DNA of 22,311 nucleotides from positions 1 to 22,311 of the forward strand of contig JAGTWJ010000021.1 of NCBI GenBank assembly GCA_020064725.1, in the 5' to 3' direction. Positions 1-11,639 of this stretch are shown here, one piece after another. Origin of the DNA: Drechslerella dactyloides. Taxonomy: Eukaryota; Ascomycota; Orbiliomycetes; Orbiliales; Orbiliaceae. The stretch's first letter is position 1. Each line of letters opens with the position of its first letter. Both the position numbers and the translations under genes were made by a program. The notes under the pieces are model-generated. The model did no database searches. It was not told where the DNA came from and saw nothing but the letters and a program-made list of their open reading frames with translations.

Positions 1-839
1 TATTAATACTATACAACTTATTTATATCTTATTAAGATAATAATAAATATTTATAATTTTTATAAAATATTATAACTATTTTATATTAATTTTAATTACT
101 ACTATATATTAGTAGTAAATTATAGTTAAATCTAGTATTAATATTAGTATAAATTTATAATATTATTTATAATCTTATTTATAATAATAATAAATATAAA
201 TTATCAAAACCAAACAATTTAAAAAAAATATATCTATAACAGATTATATTTATAATTAGAACCATAAATAATAAATACTTATAAAATATAAAATATTATT
301 ATATATTCTAATTTATTATATATAATTAATAACATAATTATAATCAAAGATTTTATTATTTTCTCTTAATTATATTAAATTATATATTAGAAGATAAGAT
401 TTAAATATACTCTTATTTTTAATAAATAGATATTTACATCCAATCCTCTTTTAGTTTATAAATTAAGCTCAGCATATTATATATAAGTCTTGATATCTTT
501 AATAAATTTAAACAATATTTTATTTGATTAGGAGAGATATTATTTTTATTTATATTAACTTTTACTATATAGATATTAAGCCATTTAAATCTAGAACTAT
601 AATATTTTACAAAAATAGATATTTATATTTAAAAAAAAAAAAGCCTAGATCTATATATAATCAAAATCTTAATTATAATTATTATAATTTTATTATAATT
701 ATGATTATCATCAGGCTTGTCTTAAGATTGGGATACTTGGGAGTTAGTAGAATAACATATATAGATATTATAAAAGACCTAGAGCTTCTTATATAGGTAT
801 AGATAGTTATCCACTTTAGTAAAGACCTAGGTAATTCTC
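1..839. other. A+T-rich degraded DNA, no recognisable gene
   Basis: Almost pure A/T sequence with short homopolymer and TA-repeat runs. A 90-codon open frame lies at 524-796 on the plus strand, but its product is low-complexity (Ile, Tyr, Asn, Lys), has no motif I can name, and is what chance gives in such DNA. I see no structural RNA or clean repeat. It is most likely mutated repeat DNA continuing from outside the window. Confidence 0.6.
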
Positions 840-1240
840 TTCATAAGGCCTAACAAGCCTACTACTACAACATTCAGGCCTAAGACTGTATCAATAGAAG
901 GTAGAGCAATTTTAACTTCATATATCTCCTCCCAGCAAAAATTTCAAAACATGATAATGGGGTGGGCCTAGAAACCAATTGGGTAGGGGTGGCCTTAACA
1001 AATTTATATTCTGGAGTAATATATATAAATCAGAGTTAACAATAAGCAGATTATCAATCTTGAGTATATTGTTTGCTATAATACCATTTAAAACAGAGGA
1101 AGACATAAGAGCCACTATAGGCAAACCTGATGGTTAAACTGAAGAGTTCAACCCCCAAAAAGATATCAATATCCACCAAAATAGCCCTATATTTCCTTTA
1201 TAACCTTATTCCAGAAAGTAAGATGGGTACTTTAGATAAA
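840..1240. other. Island of more balanced base composition, unidentified
   Basis: Base composition changes abruptly here, with GGCCTA-type words around 846-885 and G-rich runs at 957-995 (GGGGTGGGCC, then GGGTAGGGGTGGCC). A 68-codon minus-strand open frame (918-1124) crosses it, without a family motif I recognise. The island may be a less mutated remnant of a repeat or a fragment of host DNA. I cannot assign a function, and there is no matching second copy in the window. Confidence 0.4.
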
Positions 1241-3766
1241 TAATAATATATAACCTAAAAATATTTATATAAAAGCAAAATTAGAATAGATATAGTATTA
1301 AATATTAATATATAAATTTAATCAATATAAAAAATATAAATAAAGATAAGTAATTAATTTTAATTATTTTTTAATTAATATATAAAAAATTATAAACAAA
1401 GATTAATTTAAAAGATAATCTTAATACAAATCAAGTTCTTTAGAAAATAAATTAATATAGATTTTCTTATATTTATAAAAATGGTTACTACACCATCTAT
1501 ATAATTAATAGATTTTTAACTATTTTATTTAATTGTTTAAACTTAATTTTTATAAAACTATATATATATATTGTTAGCTTTTTTTTATAAAAATCTAAAA
1601 TAATGTTTTTTGTAATAAAATTATCCTAACCAGTTAAGAAAAATAGAAAATTTATTTATAATAATATATTATTTTTAAAAATAATATAAAATATTTATCA
1701 AAAATTTTAGTATATTATAATATATATTATTTTAATTAGGTAGATAATTGCTCTGTTATATTTTTGATGTTTATCTTAATGGGTAGGTTTTTGTAGATAA
1801 TTATTTATTTTTTTTAATCATATTTTTAAAAAATTATGATTTATAATTAAATATAGATAACTTGAATTAATATATGTGGTGGGAAGCTTAGCTTTGTTTT
1901 ATGAATATATTATAGAGTCTTTTATTTTTAATACTTTTATAAAGATTTACTATTTATTTTTTTTAGTTTTTTTAAATGAATACTGATTTAACTTATATAT
2001 ATATATAGTTAATATATTACTTTTGTTATTATATATACTAAACAATACATTTTATTGTGGAATTTAAGATTATAATAATTAATTCTTTAGATATTTATAA
2101 CAATCTATAGTGTTTTTTAAATTTGAAGTAGTAGTATAAAATTTGGTAATTATAACAAAATTATGTAGTAAATTAGTATTGATAAGGCTTTATAGGTACT
2201 AAGTTGTGAAGTTTGAAGTTAATCTTGAAGTTAGCTTGGTTGGTTTGGTGGACTTAAGCAAAATATGTGTGTTTGGGGTTGGCCTAATATAATTATTAAT
2301 AATTAGCAACTATCTAAATCTTATTAGTATTTTCTATACTAAAATTAACTATTATTTTATCATAGGCTTCTTTTTTAGTGAACTTCTCCTATATTTTCTC
2401 TTAGTTTTGTAGTTCTAGAGTATCAGAATTATATTTAATTTTGTTATTATATATACTACTTATTGAATTATTATTTGTTTTACTAAAATCAAAGTTTATA
2501 TTGGATATGGGGGGGCTTAATAGGGGATTAAGGGATTTATCATATTACCTGGCATAAGCCTTTTCTCCAAATCTATTAAATTCTTTTTTAACAAGATTTT
2601 CTCCTAATATTTAATATAGTATCTATTTTTTTTTTATTATTATAAATATAATCTATATTTTATTAATTTACTCAAACTCTTCCTATATTTATTATAATAT
2701 ATAATAAATTTATTTATAATATATATATTTTTCTAATTTTCTTTATTAAAATTATTCTTTACTTAGAATATATCCTTAATCTTAATAAGTTTATTAATAA
2801 GATATTTTTTTAATTAATAATTTTTTTTATTATAAATCTAGTATATATTTAACACTTTATTACTATTGATACTAAGTGTAATTCTATTAATAAAAAATCC
2901 ATTAATAATTTTTTTTATATTATAATTTTTAACAAAAATCATCTTTTACTTTACTTTCCTTTTCTAGAATTTATATTTATATTAAAAATATATTTTTTCT
3001 TTATCACAAATTTTTATCTATTATTACTATTTTTAAAAGTATATTAAATTTTTTTTTTTAATTATTATATAATTTTTAAAAATATTATTAATTTTTAAAA
3101 AAAATTAAAATAACTTACCTTTTTTTATTTTTTTTATTTATTATTATATATTTTCTTATAAATTTCTAATAAAAAGATATTTTTATTTTATAAATCTTCA
3201 AACTATCTTTTTTAATAAAATCAATAGTAGAATAAAATTCTAGTATATAATAAAAACTATTGTTAATAAACTAAATCTAAACATCCAAATCTATAATACT
3301 TATTAAAATTAATTTTTTAAAGCTTTTAATTAAAATATTTAATAAATATATAACTATTATTTTATAAAAAAATATTTTATAAACAATTATCAAAAAATTC
3401 AATATAAACTATATAAAATCTTTTTTAATAATTTAAATTTATTGATTAATATAGTTATTAAATAATCCTTATTAATTTAAGATAATAAATATATTATATA
3501 ATAGTAATATTTTTATATAAATATTATCATAATATAGTTTTAATTTATATAAGTTTTTATTTATTATAGATAGTATCTTTAATATATTTAATAAATATGT
3601 TAGTATATTTAAGATTAAAAATATATACCAGTTTAAAAAAACTAATCTTCTTTAGTTTTAAAGCTTTAGTCTTTTTTTTATTATTAGCTACCTTATTTAT
3701 TTTATTAATTTAGATTATATCTTTATATAAATTATGAATTAATCTGGGATTTAAGGTGTTAGAGGT
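1241..3766. other. A+T-rich degraded DNA with small G-containing islands
   Basis: Mostly A/T, with three short interruptions: about 1875-1900 (GTGGTGGGAAGC), 2200-2285 (repeated GAAGTT and TTGGTTTGG words) and 2503-2570. The last begins with a run of seven Gs followed by GGGG and AAGGG purine blocks and could be an old polypurine-type stretch. I translated parts of both strands and found no recognisable domain. It is best read as decayed transposon DNA. Confidence 0.4.
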
Positions 3767-4180
3767 GTCAGATTTATTAAGCTTAACATCATCCTGCTTT
3801 AGCCTCCGGTTTGACCTCTGGTTTGACCCCCAGTACCTGCATTACTAGTCAACATCTTGACCTTTTGGGTGGGAATTATGAAGGGATGATTCATCTTTTC
3901 TTCTTATAGAGATGATTCTTTTTGTTCAAGATCTTCAGAATCTAAACAACATCTTTTTAATAATAAATTATTCTCTAACTCTAATTATATTAATATTAAT
4001 TCTAAAGATTCTGGAATTCTCATTTTTGTTTCTTCTTTGAATTCAAAACCTGATTATCTTGTGAAAAGATTGTATAGTGTTTGTCTTACGCCAGTAAGAT
4101 GCTCAAACCTTCCCTAAGTCTTAACTATATGGGCCTTGTTAGCTGCTGACCAGGCCTACCTTCAGAGGGCCTAAATATCT
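3767..4180 (+). repeat. Possible LTR fragment (LTR-like island)
   Basis: The island opens with TGTTAGAGGTGTCAG, a TG-start of the sort seen at fungal LTR 5' ends. It continues with unmutated sequence containing a duplicated short word (CCGGTTTGACC, then CTGGTTTGACC) at about 3805-3830. It ends near 4130-4175 with GGCCTTGTTAGC and GGCCTACC words. Both flanks are strongly A+T-rich. I find no second copy in the window and no clear CA end, so the LTR reading is an inference; it could equally be another repeat or host sequence. Confidence 0.3.
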
Positions 4181-5429
4181 TCTGATTATTAGTAATATCT
4201 TAATCCTAATTATTGTCCTGATTTTCATAATATTATCTTAATTATCATAATTATCCTCAATAATTATTTATTCCTCTAAGATTATCTTAGATTCTACTAT
4301 ATTATTGGAGTTAGTTTAAAATAAATTTTTTATATATTTTCTTTTATATTTTTTAATTATTAAGTTAAATATCAAGTTATTATTCTAATTAAATAGTTGT
4401 AGTTATAAATTAAGATTTTGAATATAATTATATATTATAATTAATATTATAGATGTTAGTTATTTTTGTATAAAGTTAATAGATTGGTTAAATAGTTTTA
4501 TAAATATAGTAAGTTATTTCTTGAATTTAATTTAAGTAAAATCCTTTTAACTATATAATTATATTTAGATACTCTTATATTGTTAATAAAGAATTATATC
4601 TATACCAAAAATATAATTTAGTAATCTATATATAAACTTCAAGAATAATATTTATTTAATTAAAATTAATTAAAAATTGTTTTTTAATAAAATATAATAA
4701 ATAATAATAGCTTAGTTTCTTTCTAAAGTTTCTTGTAAAAGAACATATTTAGGGGGTAGAAATTATATTATTTTTAATATCTTATTGATTTTAATAAAGT
4801 TATTTTGCTGGTTTGTTTGGTTCTTATAAAGATTAGTAGTATTAATCTAATAAAATTTATATATTATAAGTATAGGTTTAAAAATAAATAGAAAATGGAA
4901 TCAATTATAAATATATAAAAGATTTCTTAAACTAGAATTAAGTTATCTATATATTATATATAAAAAGATAAAGAGATATAGACAGTACATAATAAAATAA
5001 AGATTAAGATATATATATAGATAAGAAGTGGTAATATATTAGTAAAGATATAGTAAATAAATTTAGAAATTTTTTAAACTTTAGTAGTTAAAACCCCATA
5101 AAAATACTTCTCTTTTTTAATAAATTATAACAACACCACAAAATGAAAAAAAGATAATTTAAATAAGTAAAAATACCTATTCAATATCCTAAACACATTC
5201 TAAAATTCTAAGTATAATTTTATCAAATAAAAAAAAATTAATTAAAGTTAAAATTTACAATAAACTAACAAAATATAAAAAAAAAAAATTAGATATAATT
5301 CAAAAAAAAACTTATTTTTATAATTTAATATATAATTAAAATTATTTAAAACTTACCTAGACTAAACAAATTACTTAATTTAGTTTTTAAATATATAATA
5401 GATTATAATAATTAATATTATTAAATAAA
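4181..5429. other. A+T-rich degraded DNA, no recognisable gene
   Basis: Heavily A+T-rich sequence with stop codons in every frame. A few G-bearing patches occur (4740-4755, 4805-4830, 5021-5035). No protein motif, tRNA or array is visible. If 3767-4180 is an LTR, this would be the damaged interior of that element, but nothing in the sequence proves it. Confidence 0.4.
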
Positions 5430-5570
5430 GTCTATTGGGTGGGTTCTATAAGTTAAAATTGATAATAATAGAAAAGAATCTTCATCTTATACATTTATTA
5501 GTAAACTACATACAGTGAGCCAGGCTTGGCATTCCGGCCAGCCACATCCGGTCCACAACCCCACAAATAG
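5430..5570 (-). repeat. C+G-rich island, possible LTR end on the minus strand
   Basis: Between 5505 and 5567 the sequence is markedly C/G-rich (GGCATTCCGGCCAGCC, CATCCGGTCCAC). Read on the minus strand it starts TGTGGGGTTGTGGACCGG at 5567. It then passes a TATAAGATGAAG word and a CCCACCCAATAG word near 5430, which fits an LTR promoter/R region. It lies about 265 bp beyond the 3' end of the minus-strand integrase relic, roughly where that element's own LTR could be. An alternative reading is a CAGTG-type hAT end at 5515; no partner end was found. Confidence 0.3.
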
Positions 5571-5834
5571 TAATAATATAAATTTTAATATTTAATATAA
5601 TATTTTTTTAATATATATATATTATTAAATATAATTAATATTAGTTTATATTATATTATATATATATTTTAAAATTATTTTATAAGATTTTATTATATAA
5701 AAAAAAATAAAAAAATAAATTTATTATTTTTGTAATTCTATTTCTTTATTTTTTTATAGGTTTTTTTTTTTATTTTTTATTATAGTAATAATATATGTTA
5801 TCTATTTTAATTATTAAAAAATATTAACTTTTAA
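5571..5834. other. A+T-rich linker between island and integrase relic
   Basis: Nearly pure A/T sequence. On the minus strand it lies just downstream of the chromodomain relic. It does not match the LTR that follows the corresponding sequence of the plus-strand copy (18072 onward), so the two chromovirus copies differ at their 3' ends. It may be 3' untranslated sequence of the minus-strand element. Confidence 0.35.
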
Positions 5835-6944
5835 ACTAGTTATATTATATTTTTGTTTTAAAGTTTAGATAAATATAATATTTTAAATAAGATTTTTTAA
5901 TTAGAATAATATTTATAAAATTATAAATAAATTAATTTATATTTTAGAAAAAGATGAATTTTGTGTATATAGAAATTTTTATATTTAATAATAGTTTTAA
6001 TATTAAAAATATAATTTTAAAATAAAGTAAATTTATTTAGTATAATTATATAATTATTATTAATTTTTATATTTTTATTATTTTTTTTTAAATCTTCTTT
6101 AAAATTATTATAATAGTAGGTTTTATTTATTTAATAAATATTAAATTTATTAAAATATTATTAATAAATTTTAGTATATTGTTTTCTAATTATTATAATT
6201 TTTTTAGTAGATAATTTTTTATTTAATTAAAATTTATTAATTAATATTTCTAGGTTATTTTTATAATCTAGAATTTTTTAATTTTATATTTATTATAATT
6301 ATTTTTCTTAATTTTTAGGTTATTTTTTTTTTTTTAAGTCTATTAAGTATAGGTTTAAATAAAATAATATAAAATATTTATAAATTCTAAAATTTTTAAA
6401 AATATAAATTTAAAAAAATATTTATTCAATTTTTTAGTTATAATATATAGTCTAAGTTTTTAAAAATTAAATTTTTAATTAAGTTTCTTTATTTTATATT
6501 TTTTATAAATAGATATATTTTATTTTTTTTTAAAAAAAAAAAAAAATTTTATCCTCTTTCTATTATAATAATAAGATATAGTTTTGACTATAAAATGTAA
6601 ATTATTTTTTTAATATTTATAAAATTTATTTATAAATTTAAAATATTTTTTAGTATTAGGATTTTTTTTGTATAAGTAGAACTAGTTATATAATTTATAG
6701 GTTTTAACCTTATAATATTTTATAAAATATATAATTTATAGTTAAGTATTTAATAAATTGTAAATAAATTTTATTATAAATAATAATTTTATTTAATTAT
6801 TTTATATATAATTAAAAATAATTTAAAATAGATTTTTATTATTTAAATTATTTATTTAATATTTTATTAATTTAAAATTTTTTTTTTTTATTATATTAAA
6901 TTTAGTGTTTAAGATATTTATAAATATTTTTAATATTTATTATT
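5835..6944 (-). pseudogene. Chromovirus (Ty3/Gypsy) integrase C-terminus and chromodomain, RIP-damaged relic
   Basis: The reverse complement aligns along its whole length with 16966-18071. This makes it a second, inverted copy of the 3' part of a Gypsy pol gene. On the minus strand one can still read the C-terminal integrase region, a damaged GPY/F motif near 6440-6465 (reading LRLYIIT where LGPYTIT is expected) and a chromodomain start ILDYKNNLEIL near 6255-6285. Stops from C-to-T changes interrupt every frame, and tracts such as 6530-6546 are almost pure A. The right edge at 6944 is cut by the start of LTR1, so the rest of the integrase and pol were displaced by that insertion and should lie beyond the right end of the tandem element. 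It is a dead relic and the oldest layer of the nest. Confidence 0.75.
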
Positions 6945-7082
6945 TGTTATGAGATAACAGCGCAGCACCTGAATATCTTGTACAGACCTGATTCCTATAC
7001 TAATGCCCAGTCTATTTAGTATATAAATAATAATATATTATATATTTTATAAATTAAATTTCTATATTAGATATATATCTAT

Positions 7083-7127
7083 ATAGTATATCTTATATAA
7101 ATAATAAGACTATATAAGATATACTAT
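7083..7127. repeat. Perfect 17-bp inverted repeat (hairpin) in LTR1
   Basis: Arms 7083-7099 (ATAGTATATCTTATATA) and 7111-7127 are exact reverse complements separated by 11 bases. This could form a cruciform or RNA hairpin. LTR2 has a different, shorter palindrome at about 18218-18242 (12-bp arms, one-base centre). A+T richness makes some palindromes likely by chance, but 17 perfect pairs is long. Confidence 0.7.
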
Positions 7128-7194
7128 TATATAAAAAAAATATATATTATATTTCTTTTAATATGAAAACTATATAATAACTTATAATATAATA

Positions 7195-7236
7195 TACTTC
7201 CTACTTTTATTTCTTAAGAAAATAGAAGTAGGGAGT
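7195..7236. repeat. Imperfect palindrome of about 40 bp in LTR1
   Basis: The sequence is symmetric around CTTAAG centred at 7215/7216. The left arm ACTTCCTACTTTTATTTCTT pairs with the right arm, which ends GAAGTAGGGAGT, with about three mismatches and one gap. It is richer in G/C than its surroundings and has no counterpart in LTR2, so it may be a small foldback insertion. Confidence 0.6.
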
Positions 7237-7345
7237 AAGTAATATCTAGAAATAAAAAATATAATATATAATATATTTTTATTATTTTATATATTAGATA
7301 TTATGTATTTAATTAGTTTATTTATTAATTAATAATAACTTTTTT

Positions 7346-10300
7346 TGGGATTTTATTAATTAATATTTAAATTATAATATTTAATAAATAGTTTATTTTT
7401 ATATTATTATTTATATTTTATTTTAATAGTTATTATTATATTTAATATATATATATTTTTTTTTATTAAAAAATTATATATAATAATAATAAAAATTAAA
7501 GATTTTAAAATAAAGTATATTAATTTAGTTTAAATTAAAATATAATATTTTAATTAATTATTTTTAATAAATAAAAAAAATAAAAAAATATATAATAATT
7601 TTTAGTATAATTTATAAGTTTTTATAATATATAAAAATAATATAGAATTCTATAATATAAAATTATAAAAATTATTTATAATAATAATTTTAAATTAATA
7701 TAAATAATAAAAATAATGAATATAAAAAATCTATTAATAACTTCTATATCTTAAAATATATAAATAAAGAATAACCATAATAATAATTTAAATAATATTA
7801 TATATATAAAAATAATAATATAATAAATTTTAATCTTTTTAAATTAATTAGTAAATATATAGATAGTTTATAAAAATACAAAAATAAACTTATAATAGAT
7901 ATAAAAATATAAATCTTAAAAAAAATAAATAATATATATTAAAATATAATATTAAATAAGAGCTAAAATAGAATTTTAAAATAATATAATAAAAAATATT
8001 ATAAATATTAATAATATATATAAATAATCTTAATAATAATCAATACTATTAAAATAATATATTAGAAAATTTTATAAAATAATAGAATATATTAAAAATT
8101 AATTAATATCTAAATAAATAATATTACTATTTAAAATTATATATTATATCTAATCTTGATTTATACTAATTATAAATTAAAAACCTAAAAAATAAAATTA
8201 TAATTATCTCTATAATAATATATATAAGATATTAAAAATAGAAAATCTAATTAGATATAAAAAAATAATTTAAGAAATTTAATTAATTTTTTAATTAATT
8301 TAATAATTATTTTTTTTTTTTAAATAATTTACTATAGAATAGTATAAAATCTGCTTTATAAGTATATTTTAAAAAAAATATTTTAATATTTATTTAATAT
8401 ATAAATAGATATATATGAAAATATTAAAAGAAGATTATAAAATATAAATTTTTTAAATAGAAATATAGATATAAAAATAAAATTAAAAAAACTTTTAAGA
8501 AATTTGACTAATTTAAATAAATAAGATTAATATAATTTTATTTTTAATTATTTAATTAATATATACTTTTACTAAATATAATAATAATATTTATATTATA
8601 AAATTAGGAAAAAACTTAAATTTAACTTAAAAATAAAAATTATTAAATAGAAATTTTTAAAAAAAAAATAATTTATTATAAAATATAGATTATAATTATT
8701 AAATTAGATAATATATTATATTAATTTTAAAAAGGTTTGTAATAAAAAAACTATATTATAATCTAAATAAATATTATTTAATAAATATACTAAGAAATTT
8801 TAATAGAACTAGATTTGAATTAGAAAATTATTTTAAAAATTAAATAAAATTATAGATTAAAATTTATAAATTTTAATATAATATAATATTAAAATTAAAA
8901 AAAATTTAATATACTACTTTATTATTAATATAATAACATAAAATATATTAAATAAGATTATTTTAAAAATAAAAAAAAAAAAACTTTTAAAAATAATTTT
9001 ATTAAAAAAAGTAATTTAGAATAATAAGATAATTATTATTTTAAAGATTTTGATATAATAATAAATAAAATATAAAGATATATATTTTTGAAATTAGATT
9101 AATCTAATATTAAAATATTGTTTAAGAAATTAATATATTATTAAATAAAATCTTATTTATTTATAATATTTAATTAAAAACAAAAAAATTTAATTAATTA
9201 TAAAGTAATTTTGTATTTAAAATCTATATAGTTTACTAAATAAGTTTAGATAAAATATTTATAAAAAAATATTAATAATATAAAAGTTTTAATAAAAATA
9301 ATTTAAATATTATTTATTTGATTATATTTTTGATTTAATTTAATTAATTATAATAAAAATTAATTTTTAGAAATCTTAGAAATTGTAATAATAAATATTA
9401 TATTAAATAAAAATAATAAAAAAAAATAATTAATAATAATATAAGAGAATTGATTTTATAAATAATCTTTTTTTAATAATATACTTAGAATTATAAACTT
9501 TTAATTTATATTAAATATAGATTTAATATATTTTTAAAAAATGAATTATTTATAAAATATTTAAGATTAATATTTATTAAAATTATTAATAATAATAAAA
9601 TATAATATTATTAGATGTTAATATATAAAAAATACAAAATAAAATACTTTTAGTTATATTAAAAATATTTATTATTATATAATTATTTTTATCGTTAATA
9701 TTTTATTGATTAATAGGAAATTTATTAATTTTAAATAAAATAAGAAAAATCTATTTTGGTATGATTTTAATAATAAATAATATTTTTTTAATAATATAAG
9801 ATATTTTTTTAATAATATAAGATATTTTTTTAATAATATAAGATATTTTTTTTTTAATAATATAAGTTTTTTTATAAAAATTAAAAGTATTATTTTTGTA
9901 AAAAAAATATAGATATTAATTATGTTAATATTTTAATTTATATAATAATATTATAATAAATAAATATATTAATATTAATATATTTATATTTTGATTATAT
10001 TTAAAAAAGATTATCTAAAAAAATCTTTAATATTTTTAAATATATTATTATATTAGATATTTTAAAATATAAAATGATTTTTATATATTATTATAAATAT
10101 TAAATAAAGAGAATAAAAAAAAATAATATAGACTAAATAAGTTTTAGAATATATTTTAGAATAATTAAAAAATTAATAAAAAATATAAAAAAATTAAATA
10201 ATCTATAAATTTAATAGTTTTAATTTAAATAATGATTTAAATTTAAATAATAGTTTAATAAAATAGAATATATAATAAATAGTAAATTAGGAGAATTATC

Positions 10301-11388
10301 TTATATATTATGTATAATATATATTAAAAATTTAATATATATAAAAAATAAGAAGGATATTTAATATTTATTTTATTAAAAATATAAAGGAAAAATACTA
10401 GAAATTAAAATTAAATATTTTTATAAAAATATATATACTATTTTAAAAAATATAAAGAAAGATAATAATATTACTGTATTTATTTAATAGAAAAAAGAAA
10501 AATTATTATTTAAAATATTTTTATGGATTTAATATTCTAAAAATTTATAAAAGATATATTTAATAATATAATTTAAAAAACTAAAAATATTTTAAAATTA
10601 ATAAAAGTATATTAAAATAAGAAATCTTAGCTTTTATAAAAAATTTATTTTTTTATTTTATATTTAGAAAATTTATAAAAATCTTGATTAATAGTAAAAT
10701 AGAAGAAAGTTATATCTATTGTTATAGTATAGAAATACTAATTTAAAATATAATAAAAATTTAATGTTTATTAAGTTATTACTTTTTTATTAGATTTTAA
10801 AGGTTATTTAAGAAATAATTTTTAAATTATTTATTAATAGATATTTAGAAGAAATATTATTAATATTTTAGATTTTTTAAAAGATATTTTATTAGTTTTT
10901 AGATTTCTATAACTAATATAATATAATTTTAGTATTAATTGAAAAAAAAGAAAAATTACTTTTAATAATTGTAATTATTAAAAAATTATTAAAATATAAT
11001 TAATTAATAGAAATATTTTGAAAAAAATCTACTTAAGATTTATGATATATTTATTTAAAAAAAAAATTAAAAATAAATATAAATATAAACTAAATATTTT
11101 ATAATAAATATAGATTGAAATTAAAAAATTATATATTATATTTAAAAAGATAAATATTTTTATATAGATATTTAAAAAAAGAAGAAATGTTTTTTAATTT
11201 ATATTAGAAAAATAATTTTATTAAAAATTAATTTATTTAAATATTTAATATTTTATAAAAAAGAATATAATTTTAATTTATATTAATATATAGATATACT
11301 GACTAAAAAATAATAATATTTTAAAAATATATTAAAAAAATTTTAAAATAAAATATATATATTTTTTAATTTACTAGTAGAATATTTT
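7346..11388 (+). pseudogene. Chromovirus internal region, 5' part (presumed gag/protease), unreadable
   Basis: This is the stretch between LTR1 and the first readable reverse transcriptase sequence, where gag and protease lie in Ty3/Gypsy elements. Its first 1.85 kb (to about 9200) is repeated at 20404-22311 in the same order and orientation, which confirms that it belongs to the retroelement. RIP-type mutation has left almost no C or G, and I could not recognise a zinc knuckle, a protease active site or a gag start. Just upstream of 11389 a frame resembling the region before the reverse transcriptase palm is faintly visible. The identity of individual domains here is inferred from position only. 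Confidence 0.55.
9789..9866. repeat. 21-bp tandem repeat, three exact units plus partial units
   Basis: Units TAATAATATAAGATA followed by TTTTTT occupy 9789-9809, 9810-9830 and 9831-9851 without mismatch. They are followed by three extra T and a partial fourth unit (9855-9866), and preceded by a degenerate one. The array lies in the presumed gag/protease part of the retroelement. The corresponding position of the second copy lies beyond the window, so age and polymorphism cannot be compared. Confidence 0.85.
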
Positions 11389-11554
11389 ATTTTGTTTATA
11401 AAAAAAAAAGATTTAGATAAATTATAAATTTGTATTAATTATTAAATTTTTAATATAATTATTATTAAAAATAGAGGATCTTTTTTTTATTAATAAATTT
11501 TTTAATAAAATATTAGATATTATAGTTTATATAAAATTGACTTTAATAATATAT
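11389..11554 (+). pseudogene. Gypsy reverse transcriptase, N-terminal part, interrupted by copy A
   Basis: One frame from 11389 reads ILFIKKKD, then an ICINY block, then IIIKNR. This matches the conserved start of Ty3/Gypsy reverse transcriptase (ILFVKKKDG, LCIDYR, TIKNRYPLP) after C-to-T and G-to-A change. It continues to YKIDFNN, the first catalytic Asp motif; that Asp codon (GAC, 11539-11541) is intact. The frame then meets the left end of pogo-like copy A, and the missing YHNIR part of the motif resumes at 13436. Several TAA codons stand where Gln is expected. The match of spaced motifs makes the family call strong even though the gene is dead. Confidence 0.85.
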
Positions 11555-11600
11555 ACGTATTCCACAAACAAGCGGACCACACAAGCGAGCAGACCATCTC
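11555..11600 (+). repeat. Left terminal inverted repeat of copy A
   Basis: Two tandem 17-bp iterons follow the tip ACGTATTCC: 11564-11580 (ACAAACAAGCGGACCAC) and 11581-11597 (ACAAGCGAGCAGACCAT). Compared with the right end, the left iterons carry G-to-A changes (GCGAGC to ACAAGC in the first; GGACC to AGACC in the second), the RIP-type direction. Such subterminal repeats are presumed binding sites for the transposase N-terminal CENP-B-like domain. Confidence 0.9.
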
Positions 11601-11639
11601 TCAACACCAGTACAACCACTCTTTTTCTACACCATATTA

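Larger units (their letters stand above)
6945..7345 (+). repeat. LTR1 of the plus-strand chromovirus
   Basis: It begins TGTTATGAGATAACAGCGCA, and the same start recurs at 18072 with three or four transitions, followed by the shared word CACCTGAATATC. The 3' parts also match (a TATATTAGATATTAT word, then TTTTGGGATT just past the end, at 7343 and 20401). About 400 bp is a normal LTR length. The 3' edge is estimated from the TTGGGATT word that begins the internal region in both copies; a clean CA terminus cannot be seen because of mutation. The middle is poorly conserved between LTR1 and LTR2 and contains two hairpins here. LTRs carry the promoter and polyadenylation signals of such elements, but none can be called in this state. 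Confidence 0.75.

Noticed and set aside
524..796. 90-codon plus-strand open frame
   Set aside because: Low-complexity Ile/Tyr/Asn/Lys product with no motif; expected by chance in A+T-rich DNA and not supported by context.
918..1124. 68-codon minus-strand open frame in the island
   Set aside because: No recognisable domain, and neighbouring frames are closed. Kept only as part of the unidentified island.
2503..2560. G-run as a retroelement polypurine tract
   Set aside because: No LTR start follows it and no pol relic precedes it on either strand that I could read.
5515..5567. CAGTGAGCC as a hAT transposon end
   Set aside because: No complementary CACTG end or 8-bp duplication was found in the window; listed only as an alternative.
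9789..9866. CRISPR-like array
   Set aside because: Units are directly adjacent without spacers and are simple A/T sequence, so this is a tandem repeat.
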